A stretch of 55,976 bases of DNA from Myxococcus xanthus (GCF_013116825.1 NZ_JABFNS010000050.1:1-55976); one strand, 5' to 3'; shown: positions 1 to 7,911, counted from the stretch's first letter. Notes: generated by a model not told the origin, from the letters alone. A program made the numbers and translations.

Positions 1-158
1 GGCTGGCACCGTCTTAAGAAATTGACTGCGGTTTCCGCAATCTAGCTTCTTCTTGGGCTTGCTATTTGGTTTTCAAAGAGCGAGTCGCTTGTTTCGCTAG
101 CGACTTTCTGCTACCGTTTTCTTCGTTGCTGCCTCGCCGTCTTTTCTGCCCGGCGGGG
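1..158 (-). promoter_or_regulatory. rRNA operon leader (boxB-boxA), operon lies off the left edge
   Basis: Read on the minus strand, the sequence has a hairpin with arms GTCGCT/AGCGAC (84-104) followed at once by CGCTCTTTGAAAA (70-82). This closely resembles the boxB-boxA antitermination module of bacterial rRNA leaders (E. coli boxA is TGCTCTTTA). A small hairpin (TGCGG/CCGCA, 27-39) and a stretch ending in GGTGCCAGCC lead off the edge, where the 16S gene would be expected. The lower GC than the surroundings also fits a stable-RNA leader. The 16S gene itself is not in the window, so this rests on the leader motifs and the promoter array upstream. Assemblies often break at the start of repeated rRNA operons, which would explain the contig edge here. 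Confidence 0.75.
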
Positions 159-164
159 TGTCAG

Positions 165-194
165 CTTCTATTTCAGTCCGGCGTCTTCTGTCAA
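165..194 (-). promoter_or_regulatory. rRNA promoter, copy nearest the operon
   Basis: On the minus strand there is TTGACA, an 18-nt spacer and TAGAAG (-35 at 189-194, -10 at 165-170). It is the closest of the tandem promoter-like units to the boxB-boxA leader, and transcription would start near 158. A perfect -35 combined with the shared TAGAAG hexamer supports a housekeeping sigma promoter; activity is inferred. Confidence 0.65.
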
Positions 195-277
195 GCTGCT
201 GTTTCGCCGCCCTGCTGGCTTCCGGAGTCTTCAGCGCCGCCCAGTGGCTTCCGCTGTTTTCTTCCGGAGGGGCGCGG

Positions 278-307
278 CTTCTACCGCTTTGCCGCCCTCC
301 CTGTCAA
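278..307 (-). promoter_or_regulatory. rRNA tandem promoter, second copy
   Basis: On the minus strand there is TTGACA, an 18-nt spacer and TAGAAG (-35 at 302-307, -10 at 278-283), followed by the GC-rich discriminator CCGCGCCCC. The TAGAAGCCGCGCC block is shared with the next two copies upstream. A GC-rich discriminator is typical of stringently controlled rRNA promoters. Confidence 0.65.
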
Positions 308-372
308 CCGCTGCTTCGTTGACTTCCTCGACTCGTCCGCCCTTGCTTCCGGGCTTCTTCGTCGGGGCGCGG

Positions 373-400
373 CTTCTACCACCACCGCGTCTCCTGTCAA
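373..400 (-). promoter_or_regulatory. rRNA tandem promoter, third copy
   Basis: On the minus strand there is TTGACA, a 16-nt spacer and TAGAAG (-35 at 395-400, -10 at 373-378), followed by CCGCGCCCC. It is 95 bases upstream of the second copy, and similarity extends beyond the hexamers (GCCGCGCCCC, then AAGAAGCCCG), which suggests the units arose by duplication. Confidence 0.65.
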
Positions 401-494
401 CTCGCTGCGTTGACCGCCGTATTCCGCATTGTCGTACTGACTCGCTCGAAGTGCCTTCCGCGCCAGTGCGCGGGCTTCTTTGCGAGGGGCGCGG

Positions 495-522
495 CTTCTA
501 TCATCGCCGCGTTGTGGGTCAA
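495..522 (-). promoter_or_regulatory. rRNA tandem promoter, fourth copy
   Basis: On the minus strand there is TTGACC, a 16-nt spacer and TAGAAG (-35 at 517-522, -10 at 495-500), with the same CCGCGCCCC discriminator and AAGAAGCCCG downstream as the third copy. It lies 122 bases further upstream. The last base of the -35 box differs from consensus. Confidence 0.6.
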
Positions 523-594
523 CAAACTTCTCCGACCCGTTCTTCCCGATCGTCTCCTGGGTGACGGGCACCGAGGCGGCGAGCAGGGGTTCAC

Positions 595-623
595 TTACTA
601 ACGCGCTGCTTCCTGCGCGTCAA
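595..623 (-). promoter_or_regulatory. Possible fifth, most distal rRNA promoter
   Basis: On the minus strand there is TTGACG, a 17-nt spacer and TAGTAA (618-623 and 595-600). It is less like the other four and lacks their discriminator, so it may be an older copy or chance. Between here and the end of the next gene (624-795) I see nothing else recognisable. Confidence 0.35.
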
Positions 624-795
624 TGGATCTTGATCGGCGCCGTCCCCAGCGTCCGCCCTTCCGGGTTCAACGCACCTTCATTGGTGACAACCCAGGTCCC
701 CAGGAAGGGCATTCCAGCTGAAAAATCCAAGGTTTACCGCTCGGGGGGCAGCCGGCCATCCGAGCCAGGGCGCGCGTGCCTGGCGTTCATGGCTT

Positions 796-1494
796 CTAGC
801 GACGGTCGTTGTCCGGCCGCCAGGACGTCCCAAAGAGCCAGTCCGCGAACGGGAACGAGATGTTGAAGTTGTGGTGCTGCATCTTCGAAGGGTCGTGATG
901 GGCTTCGTGGTGGCGGCGCAGCTGCCGCATCAGCGTGAGCCGAGCCACCGGGTGCTCGGGCGGCAGGTGGTGGCAGAAGTGCAGCCACTCGTACGTCAGG
1001 TAGTACCCGACCGCTGATGCGACGAAGAGCCACCCCACGTTCGGCGAGATGAGCACAAAGCACAGCGCACCCAGTGGCGCGGCGATGGCGCCCAGGAAGA
1101 ACAGCAGCAGTACCGGGGGAAAGAGCACCATCTTCACGTCCCGACCGGACTCGTAGGCCAGGGCTTCGTGCGTGAAGAAGCGGTGGTGCTGCTCGGTGTG
1201 GCGCTGAAAAAGAAGGCCCAGCCCCAGCCGGCGGTGGTGCATGGGCCCGCGGTGCCCCAGGAACTCCACCACGTTGCCCAGCAGGAAGACCGCAGGCAGT
1301 GTCAGCCATTCCAGGGGGCGCCTTCCCTCCAGGTGGGACACGGCGAAGCCGATGACCGCCAGCGAGCCCAGGCTCGTGAAGACGAAGTGTGCGCGCCCAG
1401 AGTAGCGAGGGCTCACGTGCTTGCGCCGGTAGTCCTCGCGGAATCGCGCCACGCACTCGGGGATGGAGCGCGTGGCCCTGGCGGCTTCGGCCAT
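796..1494 (-). CDS. Fatty acid hydroxylase / sterol desaturase family membrane protein
   Basis: A 232-residue membrane protein of the fatty acid hydroxylase superfamily, di-iron enzymes that hydroxylate or desaturate lipids at the membrane. The histidine-box signature is complete: GHRGPMHH, HTEQHH, HFCHH and HHEAHHD, placed between hydrophobic segments (about residues 40-75, 125-165) as in sterol desaturases and fatty acid 2-hydroxylases. The start lies 13 nt downstream of the peptide deformylase stop on the same strand, so the two are probably co-transcribed. The substrate cannot be told from sequence; hydroxy fatty acids are common in myxobacterial lipids, which makes a fatty-acid or sphingolipid substrate plausible. 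Confidence 0.85.
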   Translation of the reverse strand: MAEAARATRSIPECVARFREDYRRKHVSPRYSGRAHFVFTSLGSLAVIGFAVSHLEGRRPLEWLTLPAVFLLGNVVEFLGHRGPMHHRRLGLGLLFQRHTEQHHRFFTHEALAYESGRDVKMVLFPPVLLLFFLGAIAAPLGALCFVLISPNVGWLFVASAVGYYLTYEWLHFCHHLPPEHPVARLTLMRQLRRHHEAHHDPSKMQHHNFNISFPFADWLFGTSWRPDNDRR

Positions 1495-1507
1495 CCTGTC
1501 ATCCTGA

Positions 1508-2014
1508 CTAGCCCTTCTGACGGGCCTTCACTTTCTGGAGCTTCTTCATCCGGTCCAGGATGAGCGTGCGCTTGAGACTGGACAGGTGGTCCACGAAGAC
1601 GTGCCCGTCGAGATGGTCGATTTCATGCTGCAGCACGTGCGCGAGCCGACCTTCCGCCTCGAGTTCATGCCATTCGGCGGACTTGTCCTGGTAGCGCACC
1701 TTCACCTTGTGGAAGCGCGGGCACTTCTCCCACTCGCGCGGGACGGACAAGCAGCCCTCTTCCATCGTCACCGGCTCCTTCTTCTCCAGAATCTGCGGAT
1801 TGACGATTTCGAAGAAGGTGCCGTCCTCCCGTCCCACCAGCGCCACGCGCAGGGATTCGCCGACCTGGTTGGCGGCGATGCCGATGCCTTCGGCTTCCTT
1901 CATGGACTCGGCCATCTCCTCCAAGAGCTTCTCGAGCGGAGGGCCGAAGTCAGTCACGGGCTTGGTGGACGAGGTGAGGACCTTATGGGGCCAGATGACG
2001 ATGTCGCGAGCCAT
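1508..2014 (-). CDS. def: Peptide deformylase
   Basis: Removes the formyl group from the N-terminal methionine of new proteins. All three family motifs are present: GIGIAANQVG (about residues 43-52), EGCLS with metal-binding Cys88, and QHEIDHLDG with His130, Glu131 and His134. The length of 168 residues is normal. I chose the ATG at 2014, giving an N-terminus MARDIVIWP typical of the family; an in-frame ATG seven codons upstream is possible but gives an atypical extension. The fatty acid hydroxylase gene follows 13 nt downstream. Whether the genome has other def copies cannot be seen from this window. Confidence 0.95.
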   Translation of the reverse strand: MARDIVIWPHKVLTSSTKPVTDFGPPLEKLLEEMAESMKEAEGIGIAANQVGESLRVALVGREDGTFFEIVNPQILEKKEPVTMEEGCLSVPREWEKCPRFHKVKVRYQDKSAEWHELEAEGRLAHVLQHEIDHLDGHVFVDHLSSLKRTLILDRMKKLQKVKARQKG

Positions 2015-2328
2015 GGGCCGCAATCTGCCATGCACGCCTCCTCAACGCCGCCCGATTCCGCATGGTAACGGTCCACCGGTTCACACGACGGCCCTCCCCC
2101 ACCAGGCCCGTTCTCCGCCGCTCCAAGGCAACGCCCCGCCCCACCGTGGCGCGCGTCAGTACCTCCCGCTCCTCATTGACGCCATCCGTCCAGACCAGCC
2201 GGACGCCCGTTGCCGCCGGGCCCCATGCGGGGTGTTCGCTCGAGCGGAACCACCCCCGTTTCACCCTCCGAGCGATGCCATCCGGACAGTTGGCGCGTCT
2301 TCACGGACAGGTCTGCTACACCTGTCCC

Positions 2329-2811
2329 ATGCACCCGCACGCCCAACTCATCACCGACTTCTACTCAGCATTCCAACGCCGGGACGCCCAGGCCATGTCC
2401 GCCTGCTACCACCCAGAGGTGGAGTTCTCCGACGCCGCCTTCGTCGGACTCCGTCGCCGGGAGCCCGGGGCCATGTGGCTCATGCTCTGCGAGCGCGGCA
2501 AGGACCTGGAGGTCACCTTCCGAGACGTGCAGGCCGATGACCACCGAGGCCGCGCCCACTGGGATGCGAACTACACGTTCAGCGGCACCGGCAGGAAGGT
2601 GCTCAACCGCATCGATGCCGAGTTCGAGTTCCGCGACGGGAAGATTTTCCGGCACCGCGACCACTTCGACTTCTGGACCTGGTCCCGTCAGGCGCTGGGC
2701 CCCACCGGCCTGGTGCTCGGGTGGACGCCCCTGTTGAAGAAGAAGGTCCAGTCAAAGGCCCGGAAGTCCCTGGACATCTTCATGCGCGAGCGTGGCATTC
2801 CCCAGGAGTGA
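2329..2811 (+). CDS. SnoaL/NTF2-like protein
   Basis: A small alpha+beta-barrel protein of the NTF2/SnoaL type. It starts with the characteristic helix (LITDFYSAFQRRD) followed by the Y-H-P-E-V-E-F-S-D strand and ends with the HRDHFDFWTWSRQALG segment typical of SnoaL-like polyketide cyclase/isomerase relatives. The conserved D-H-F-D-F suggests a ligand pocket, but no reaction can be assigned. The ATG at 2329 is chosen because the family fold begins there; the open frame extends upstream without homology-like sequence. The next gene starts 9 nt after the stop, so they probably form an operon. Confidence 0.8.
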   Translation: MHPHAQLITDFYSAFQRRDAQAMSACYHPEVEFSDAAFVGLRRREPGAMWLMLCERGKDLEVTFRDVQADDHRGRAHWDANYTFSGTGRKVLNRIDAEFEFRDGKIFRHRDHFDFWTWSRQALGPTGLVLGWTPLLKKKVQSKARKSLDIFMRERGIPQE

Positions 2812-2820
2812 GGAGGACGC

Positions 2821-3480
2821 ATGGCACCGCCCGTTAGTGAGAGCCCACCCGTGGAGCCCCTGGACCTCTGGCTCCTGGAGGCCGCCATGGAGCTGTCCAC
2901 GCCCCTGCACATGCTCGTGGAGCCGAACCCGCACATCGCGCTCAACATGGCGGACGATCCGCGGCTGTCCCGGCAGGAGTTGTGTGAACGGCTGTCGCTG
3001 CTCGCCGAGCGCGGACTCATTCGCGTCCACGCGCTTCCGGACGGCTTGCAGGAGCTGTTCTCCCCCGAGGAGATTTCGAGCGCCATTGATGACAGGCAGT
3101 CCCGCACTCCCTTTGGCTATTCGCTCACGGATGCCGGCGGCGCCCTCTGGGAGCACCACGCCAGGCCCGACTGGAGCCGGTTCGTCAACGCGGGGCAGGA
3201 GCCCTCCGCCGACGAGACCCAGGACGCCTGGGTCATCGAGGCCGCGAGCCTTGAAGCCGCGGACGCAGAGTTCCACTTCCATGAGTCACTCGGCGATGTG
3301 CATCAGCCGGTGGGCGAGTCGAAACACGGCGAGGTGCTGACGCCGTGGCAGGTGACGTACTGGAAGACGCTGCCTCACGGATACCGGCTCCAGTACGTCA
3401 CCGTGCCGCGCCCTGCCGACCCGGCTCGGAGCAGGAGCGTGCCTTCCCGACCGCCTTGGTACACGCGCGTCTGGCTGTGA
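2821..3480 (+). CDS. Hypothetical protein with possible winged-helix-like segment
   Basis: A 219-residue soluble protein that I do not recognise. Residues about 48-68 (LSRQELCERLSLLAERGLIR) read like the helix-turn-helix and recognition helix of a winged-helix or MarR-like domain, and SLTDAGGALWEHHARPDW recalls the 'LTxxGxxLWE' segment of such small domains. The C-terminal half contains a WQVTYWKTLPHGYRLQYV stretch of beta character. It starts 9 nt after the NTF2-like gene with a GAGGA Shine-Dalgarno, so co-expression is likely. Coding is supported by length, codon bias and position. Confidence 0.7.
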   Translation: MAPPVSESPPVEPLDLWLLEAAMELSTPLHMLVEPNPHIALNMADDPRLSRQELCERLSLLAERGLIRVHALPDGLQELFSPEEISSAIDDRQSRTPFGYSLTDAGGALWEHHARPDWSRFVNAGQEPSADETQDAWVIEAASLEAADAEFHFHESLGDVHQPVGESKHGEVLTPWQVTYWKTLPHGYRLQYVTVPRPADPARSRSVPSRPPWYTRVWL

Positions 3481-3496
3481 CACCGCGCCCGCGCGC

Positions 3497-4948
3497 TCAC
3501 GGCTCCGTTTCGGACGTCTCGAGGTGCCGGTACGTCAGCGGGCCGTCTCCCTCGCGGGCCAGTTGGGCCGTGCAGCGAACGTTGCCCCGCCAGTCCAGGA
3601 GTTGGAGCCCCAACGTGCCGTCCTCGTGCAGCAGCAGCGAGCCATAGCCGTTGTTGCCCAGCTCGGGTCTCAGGTCCGTCCACACCGGGAAGCGTGCGTG
3701 TGTCTCCAGGAAACGCACGGGTGCTGGAGACTTCAGGCCCGGCGTCACCGCTCGCACCGGGAGCCCCGCGTGCCCCAGGCTTCCTCCCAGGAACGGGAGC
3801 GCGGCGCTCCGGTCGAACAGCGCTCCGTAGGGCGTGGCGCCCCAGAACCACAGGTCGACCTGTCCGCGCTCGACCGCCAGCTCCCGAAGGTCTTCCAATA
3901 AACCGGCGTGCCTTGCTTCTCCGTATCGGTAGGGTGCATCGTGGCTCAGGAGGATGTTCGTTGCGCCTCGCTGGCGGCCCTCCTTCAGCACTGACTCCAG
4001 CCACCCCAGGAGCGCGGGCTCCTGGTGCCGCCCTGGCTCGAAGTACGCGGTGTCCAGACCGATGAGCTGGAAGCGCTCCGAGGCCAGGCAGAAGTAGCTT
4101 CCCTCCTGGACTTGCTTCGCTCGTGAGGCGCCTCGCCGCTCGTCCAGGTAGCGGTAGAAGGGTGTGCCTCCGGAACGCATCTCCGGACCCGCGTTCAGCG
4201 TCATCAGCGTTGTGACGGACAGCAGCGGTTCGAGCGGCTCGGCCACGTGCGCGTCGAATTCGCCCCGACGGCCCGCGTAGTACACGCCCCCGAGGTGCAC
4301 CGCGTACTCCAGCCGCTCGCCTCGCATGATGAGCTGACGGGCCACATAGCGCGCGGGGTACTCGCCCGTGCCGAAGCCTCCGAACAACGCGACCTCCACG
4401 GGCCGTCCCGGCGCGGGCTCGCGGAGCTCGTAGCGGAAACGGGTGGCGTGATGCGCATCGTCGTGCCGACGGAACTCCGCCCGCTGCCAGCCGCCGTGAA
4501 GCCAGGCGCGACCACTGAACAGGAGCCATCCGCGCAGGTCCGCCACTGGCTCAAAGCGGGTTCGCGATGAGTCGATAGGGAGTTCATTCGTCATCAACGG
4601 GAAGGTGAAGTCCGGCGGCAGTGACACCGAGGCCCGCGCCTGGAATGCCGGTTGCCGCAGGGATTGGAGCGCGGCTTCGGGCTCGCTCAAGGACTGCTCC
4701 AGTTCCTGGAGCACGTGCACCAGGGCGCCCTCTGAAACGGACACACCCAAGTCCTGACGGATGAGGCTCAGGACCTCTTCCGGCTCGCGCAGGAAGCGCT
4801 CGCGCAGCGCGCCCAGGTCGTCTGGACCGAGCGGCGGCAACTCCGATACGTCGGCGCTCGCGACTCCGGACGCCGTCTGAGCCGTTGCCGCGGCTGAAGG
4901 AGCGCGGTACCCGAGCGCCGTGTAGAACTCCATCCGCTTGCGGTCCAT
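3497..4948 (-). CDS. Metallophosphoesterase-fold protein lacking most metal ligands (pseudoenzyme)
   Basis: A 483-residue protein. The C-terminal two thirds follow the calcineurin-like phosphoesterase layout of a bacterial branch that normally reads D-F-G-T-G, H-L-G-D-V-Y-Y, G-N-H-E-M-Y-S-G-G, L-L-S-H-H and W-G-H-E-H. Here the corresponding stretches are LFGGFGTGE, HLGGVYYAG, LNAGPEMRSGG, LLSHDAP and WGATPYG. Both metal-binding Asp residues, the Asn-His pair, one His of SHH and both His of GHEH are replaced, so hydrolysis is unlikely. The fold-defining sequence (SYFCL, FQLIGLDTAY) is kept. The N-terminal 110 residues are predicted helical and of unknown function. The ATG at 4948 is preferred; an in-frame ATG at 5020 is possible. 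A structural, binding or regulatory role is inferred. Confidence 0.8.
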   Translation of the reverse strand: MDRKRMEFYTALGYRAPSAAATAQTASGVASADVSELPPLGPDDLGALRERFLREPEEVLSLIRQDLGVSVSEGALVHVLQELEQSLSEPEAALQSLRQPAFQARASVSLPPDFTFPLMTNELPIDSSRTRFEPVADLRGWLLFSGRAWLHGGWQRAEFRRHDDAHHATRFRYELREPAPGRPVEVALFGGFGTGEYPARYVARQLIMRGERLEYAVHLGGVYYAGRRGEFDAHVAEPLEPLLSVTTLMTLNAGPEMRSGGTPFYRYLDERRGASRAKQVQEGSYFCLASERFQLIGLDTAYFEPGRHQEPALLGWLESVLKEGRQRGATNILLSHDAPYRYGEARHAGLLEDLRELAVERGQVDLWFWGATPYGALFDRSAALPFLGGSLGHAGLPVRAVTPGLKSPAPVRFLETHARFPVWTDLRPELGNNGYGSLLLHEDGTLGLQLLDWRGNVRCTAQLAREGDGPLTYRHLETSETEP

Positions 4949-5087
4949 GGGCGCATCATCACCCGTTGGCCCGACGCGGGGAATGGCCGAGCCTGCCGCA
5001 GGACCGCCACGTTTGCTCATCAGGCCTGGGCACACCCCTGTCCGGCGCTTGCCCAGTGTGCCCAGTCCCGTGGTTCCCGTGTGGCGA

Positions 5088-5696
5088 CTATTCCCTCGCT
5101 CTTGCCGTGGCCTCGGCCTCCTGCGCTTTCGTCACCTTGCTCGCGTCACGCTGGCGGCCATCACGGTAGGCGTAGAGCGTGTAATACGAACCCGTGGCGT
5201 AGCCCGGCAGCTTGCGGGGATTGAAGACGCTGGTGCTCGACACCGAGCCACCTACGAAGCCCGTGGGCACGTCCACCAGTCGCATCGCGCAGCCAGCCAG
5301 GACCAGCCCCGCCGCTGGCACGTCGTTGCTCACCAGCGTGCACGTGCCCCGCGCGGTGAAGCGCCCCTCCGGCAGGTTGTAGCGCATGTAGACATTCAGT
5401 TGCTGCCCGGCGGGAAAGGCGCTGTCCGTCACCTGGACGCACGCCGTCGCCGAGCCCACGCGCCGGCCTCCCCCGTCCACAACCTTGCCGTCCTTGGGAT
5501 TGTGCTCTGGCACATACACGCTCCCGCCCAGCTTCACGTTCACCTCGAAGGGCGCCGCCGCGCACACCGCCGGGTCCGCGGGGCTCGCCGGGTCCTCCTG
5601 CGTGCGGAACTGCATCACCACCTCATTGGCCCCCGCCTGCGCCGACAGCAACAGGACACCCAACATCCCCACCGCACCGCCGAGCTTTCGCGACAT
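5088..5696 (-). CDS. Secreted hypothetical protein
   Basis: A 202-residue protein with a clear signal peptide (KLGGAVGMLGVLLLSAQAGANE, cleavage likely after AGA near residue 23). The mature part is beta-rich with four cysteines (CAAAP, ATACV, GTCTL, AGCAM) that could form two disulfides in the periplasm or outside the cell. The C-terminus is charged (KVTKAQEAEATARARE). I do not recognise a family. It is on the same strand as the DUF2378 gene, 77 nt downstream of it, and could belong to the same transcript. Confidence 0.7.
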   Translation of the reverse strand: MSRKLGGAVGMLGVLLLSAQAGANEVVMQFRTQEDPASPADPAVCAAAPFEVNVKLGGSVYVPEHNPKDGKVVDGGGRRVGSATACVQVTDSAFPAGQQLNVYMRYNLPEGRFTARGTCTLVSNDVPAAGLVLAGCAMRLVDVPTGFVGGSVSSTSVFNPRKLPGYATGSYYTLYAYRDGRQRDASKVTKAQEAEATARARE

Positions 5697-5773
5697 GGCG
5701 TATCTCCCTCCAGACCGTCAGAGGCTTTTCAGCCCACCGCTTGCCCCCCCCTTCGACACGCCCCGCGCCGGGG

Positions 5774-6370
5774 CTACTGCCACGACAGCGTGTATTCGGT
5801 GTCGAGCGGCCCCGTCTGCCGGCCGTGCACCTGGACCTGCTTGCCACCCACCGCCTCGATGACGGCCTGGAGCGTGCCCTCGTGGTAGGCGGGCGGCATG
5901 AAGTCCCGCTTCATCGTGAAGATGCCGCTGGTGTCGCCCGTCCACTTCACCGCGCGCTCGCCGTAGCTGACCGCCGCGCGGTAACCCGAGTGCAGGTTGC
6001 CCACGAGCCGCTTCGGACTGTCCGACGCCAGCAGCAACAACGTCTTGCCCGCCGCCGAAGACAGGAAGTCCGTCGTGGCCACCACGCCCATGCGCCGCAG
6101 CGCTCCGTCGAAGCCGCCGTGCTCCGGGCCCATCACCTGCGCCGCCGTGAAGGACATCCTCAGGAAGGCGGCCACCGGGTAGTTGAAGAAGTCGATGAAG
6201 CGCGTCTCGCCACTGGCCGCCAGACAGCGCTCCACCGCCGCGTCCCCTCCCATCGTGCGAACGGCGGACACCACGCCGTTGAAGAAGAGCCCGCGGGCCG
6301 TGTCGTCTTTCGTCGCCAGCGCCAATCGCGCGTCCAACTCCTTGGCGATATTCGGATCCATCTTGTTCAT
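5774..6370 (-). CDS. DUF2378 / TIGR02265 myxobacterial paralogous family protein
   Basis: A 198-residue protein that I recognise as a member of the family found in many copies in Myxococcus (TIGR02265, DUF2378). Indicative stretches are ARGLFFNGVVSAVRTMGG, FIDFFNYPVAAFLRM and the Arg/Lys-rich GALRRMGVVATTDFLSSAAG. The molecular function of the family is not established. Its ATG overlaps the TAA stop of the FabH-like gene by one base (TAATG at 6368-6372), implying translational coupling, so the two products probably act together. This helps identify the organism as a myxobacterium. Confidence 0.8.
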   Translation of the reverse strand: MNKMDPNIAKELDARLALATKDDTARGLFFNGVVSAVRTMGGDAAVERCLAASGETRFIDFFNYPVAAFLRMSFTAAQVMGPEHGGFDGALRRMGVVATTDFLSSAAGKTLLLLASDSPKRLVGNLHSGYRAAVSYGERAVKWTGDTSGIFTMKRDFMPPAYHEGTLQAVIEAVGGKQVQVHGRQTGPLDTEYTLSWQ

Positions 6371-7482
6371 TACAACCTCACGAGTTGCGCGCCGTAATGG
6401 ACGTTCGCGCCTACCGCTGCCACCACCACCAGGTCACCACTTCCCAGACGCACGCGTCCTGCTTCCAAGTCCTCGGCCAGAAGGATGAGCATCCCCGCCG
6501 CCGACGTGTTGCCGTAGCGGTCCACGTTGCACGCCACTGCCTCACGCGGCAGTCCCGCCCGCTCCACGAAGGCGTCCATCACCCGCTTGTTCGGCTGGTG
6601 GAAATAGTACCGCTCCACCTTCGAACGGAGCTCCGGACGCGGCCCGAGGACGGCGTCGAGGCACTTCTGCATGTACTCCGGATAGCTGCGCGCCACGCGG
6701 AAGCCATCCACCACGAAGGCCATGTCCGCCGGGCGCATCCGCCCCGGCTGATACGGCAACTTCAACAGGCCGCCACCCTTGCGGATGACCAGGTCTCCGT
6801 ACGCGTTGCCGGAGAAGGACGCCAGGATACCCTCCGCCCCCGACTCCCCTGGCTTCGACTGGAGCACCACCGCGCCCGCCCCGTCCCCGAAGACATACAT
6901 GGAGAGGTAGCCCTGCAGCGTCTTCGAGCGGCCCGGCCCGGCCGGCAGTTCGTCCGTGTAGACCTCACGGTTCACCAGCGGAGACGTGAAGGCAGAGGCC
7001 ACCACCGCCACCGTGCGGAAGCGCCCTCCGTCCATCATCTTCTTCACCATGTCCAACACGTACGGCGTGCCACCGCAGCCGTCGTCCACCACGAGCCCGA
7101 ACGCATCCTCGCGCAGCTCCAGCCGCCGGTGCAGCTCCATGGCGTCGTGGTTGAAGTGCGGCGCGTCCGGCGTACACGTCACCACGAAGAGCGCGTCCAA
7201 CTCCTTGGCATCCACACCCGCCTGGGCGAGCGCCTTCTGGAGCGCCACCTCGCACATGTCCGTGTTGTTGGCCGGGTAGATGTGCCCGTCATTCTCGGGC
7301 GGCGGAATCGCCTGGCCCGTGGCCTCGTCGATGTCCCAGAGGAAGCGGCGCTCGCGAATGCCGACCTTCTCCTCGATGCGCTCCGCCGGCCACCCTGGGA
7401 TGGCCCTGGCGATCCGCTCGTTGCTCACCACGCGTGAAGGAACGAAGGCACCGGCTCCGACGACACAGATATTGGGTGTCAT
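6370..7482 (-). CDS. 3-oxoacyl-ACP synthase III (FabH-like ketosynthase)
   Basis: A 370-residue thiolase-fold condensing enzyme. The catalytic triad is readable: Cys136 in DDGCGGTP, His295 in FHQPNKRVMD and Asn325 in YGNTSAAG. YVFGDGAGAVVL is the standard segment before the second half. The active-site motif is not the usual fatty-acid-synthesis one (A-C-S-G-F), and the protein is longer than housekeeping FabH (about 320), which points to a secondary-metabolism or specialised lipid role rather than essential fatty acid initiation. It is translationally coupled to the DUF2378 gene and preceded by a sigma54-like promoter and several palindromes, so expression is probably conditional, for example developmental. 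Confidence 0.88.
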   Translation of the reverse strand: MTPNICVVGAGAFVPSRVVSNERIARAIPGWPAERIEEKVGIRERRFLWDIDEATGQAIPPPENDGHIYPANNTDMCEVALQKALAQAGVDAKELDALFVVTCTPDAPHFNHDAMELHRRLELREDAFGLVVDDGCGGTPYVLDMVKKMMDGGRFRTVAVVASAFTSPLVNREVYTDELPAGPGRSKTLQGYLSMYVFGDGAGAVVLQSKPGESGAEGILASFSGNAYGDLVIRKGGGLLKLPYQPGRMRPADMAFVVDGFRVARSYPEYMQKCLDAVLGPRPELRSKVERYYFHQPNKRVMDAFVERAGLPREAVACNVDRYGNTSAAGMLILLAEDLEAGRVRLGSGDLVVVAAVGANVHYGAQLVRL

Positions 7483-7545
7483 TTAATGGCCCCGTTTTTT
7501 CACAGCCTCGCCATATGGGAGGGATTCCCTGGCAACGGGGGGTTG

Positions 7546-7561
7546 AGCAGGATTCAGGCCA
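7546..7561 (-). promoter_or_regulatory. Candidate sigma54 promoter of the fabH-like/DUF2378 operon
   Basis: The minus strand reads TGGCCTGAATCCTGCT, with GG and GC exactly ten bases apart as required for -24/-12 elements (consensus TGGCAC-N5-TTGCW). The -12 GC is about 65 bases upstream of the ATG at 7482. Palindromes further upstream could be activator sites. This is a visual match only. Confidence 0.5.
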
Positions 7562-7603
7562 TATACGAAGTCATTGAAACAACTGCCGCTGGCGAACGGG
7601 ACA

Positions 7604-7743
7604 GATTCACCCGTGAATCATGCTCCAACCAATGATGCGACGAAGCTACCGGGATTACTGGAGATTTTCAGTGCTTCACAAATGAAGCGGCAACCGTTGC
7701 GAATGAAGCGCTTCGTCACGAGAATTTCCTCTCAGTGACTGAG
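7604..7743. promoter_or_regulatory. Cluster of palindromes and a direct repeat upstream of the sigma54-like promoter
   Basis: The gene-free stretch 7483-7956 holds several symmetrical elements in its middle: GATTCACCCGTGAATC (7604-7619), GCAACCGTTGC (7690-7700), GAAGCGCTTC (near 7706) and CTCAGTGACTGAG (7731-7743). The 9-mer AATGAAGCG occurs twice, 21 bases apart (7681 and 7702), i.e. on the same helix face. Such spacing is usual for enhancer-binding-protein sites upstream of sigma54 promoters. The region is also less GC-rich than its neighbours. I see no gene here. Confidence 0.45.
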
Positions 7744-7911
7744 CATGTCACCCCAGGTGTCGCCGATGACTTCACTGCACTGTGAAAAGGGCCGCTGCGC
7801 GCGTGAGTGATTGAAGACCCATGCGACGAATCTGGGCGCCGAGCCTCTCACTGGGAGTCTCTGGCTTGAAGAGCAGATGAGACGGCTGTGCTGAAATCAA
7901 CACATCGGGAA

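Noticed and set aside
66-594. Several short open frames over the rRNA promoter array
   Set aside because: Products are low-complexity and the region is explained by tandem promoters and leader.
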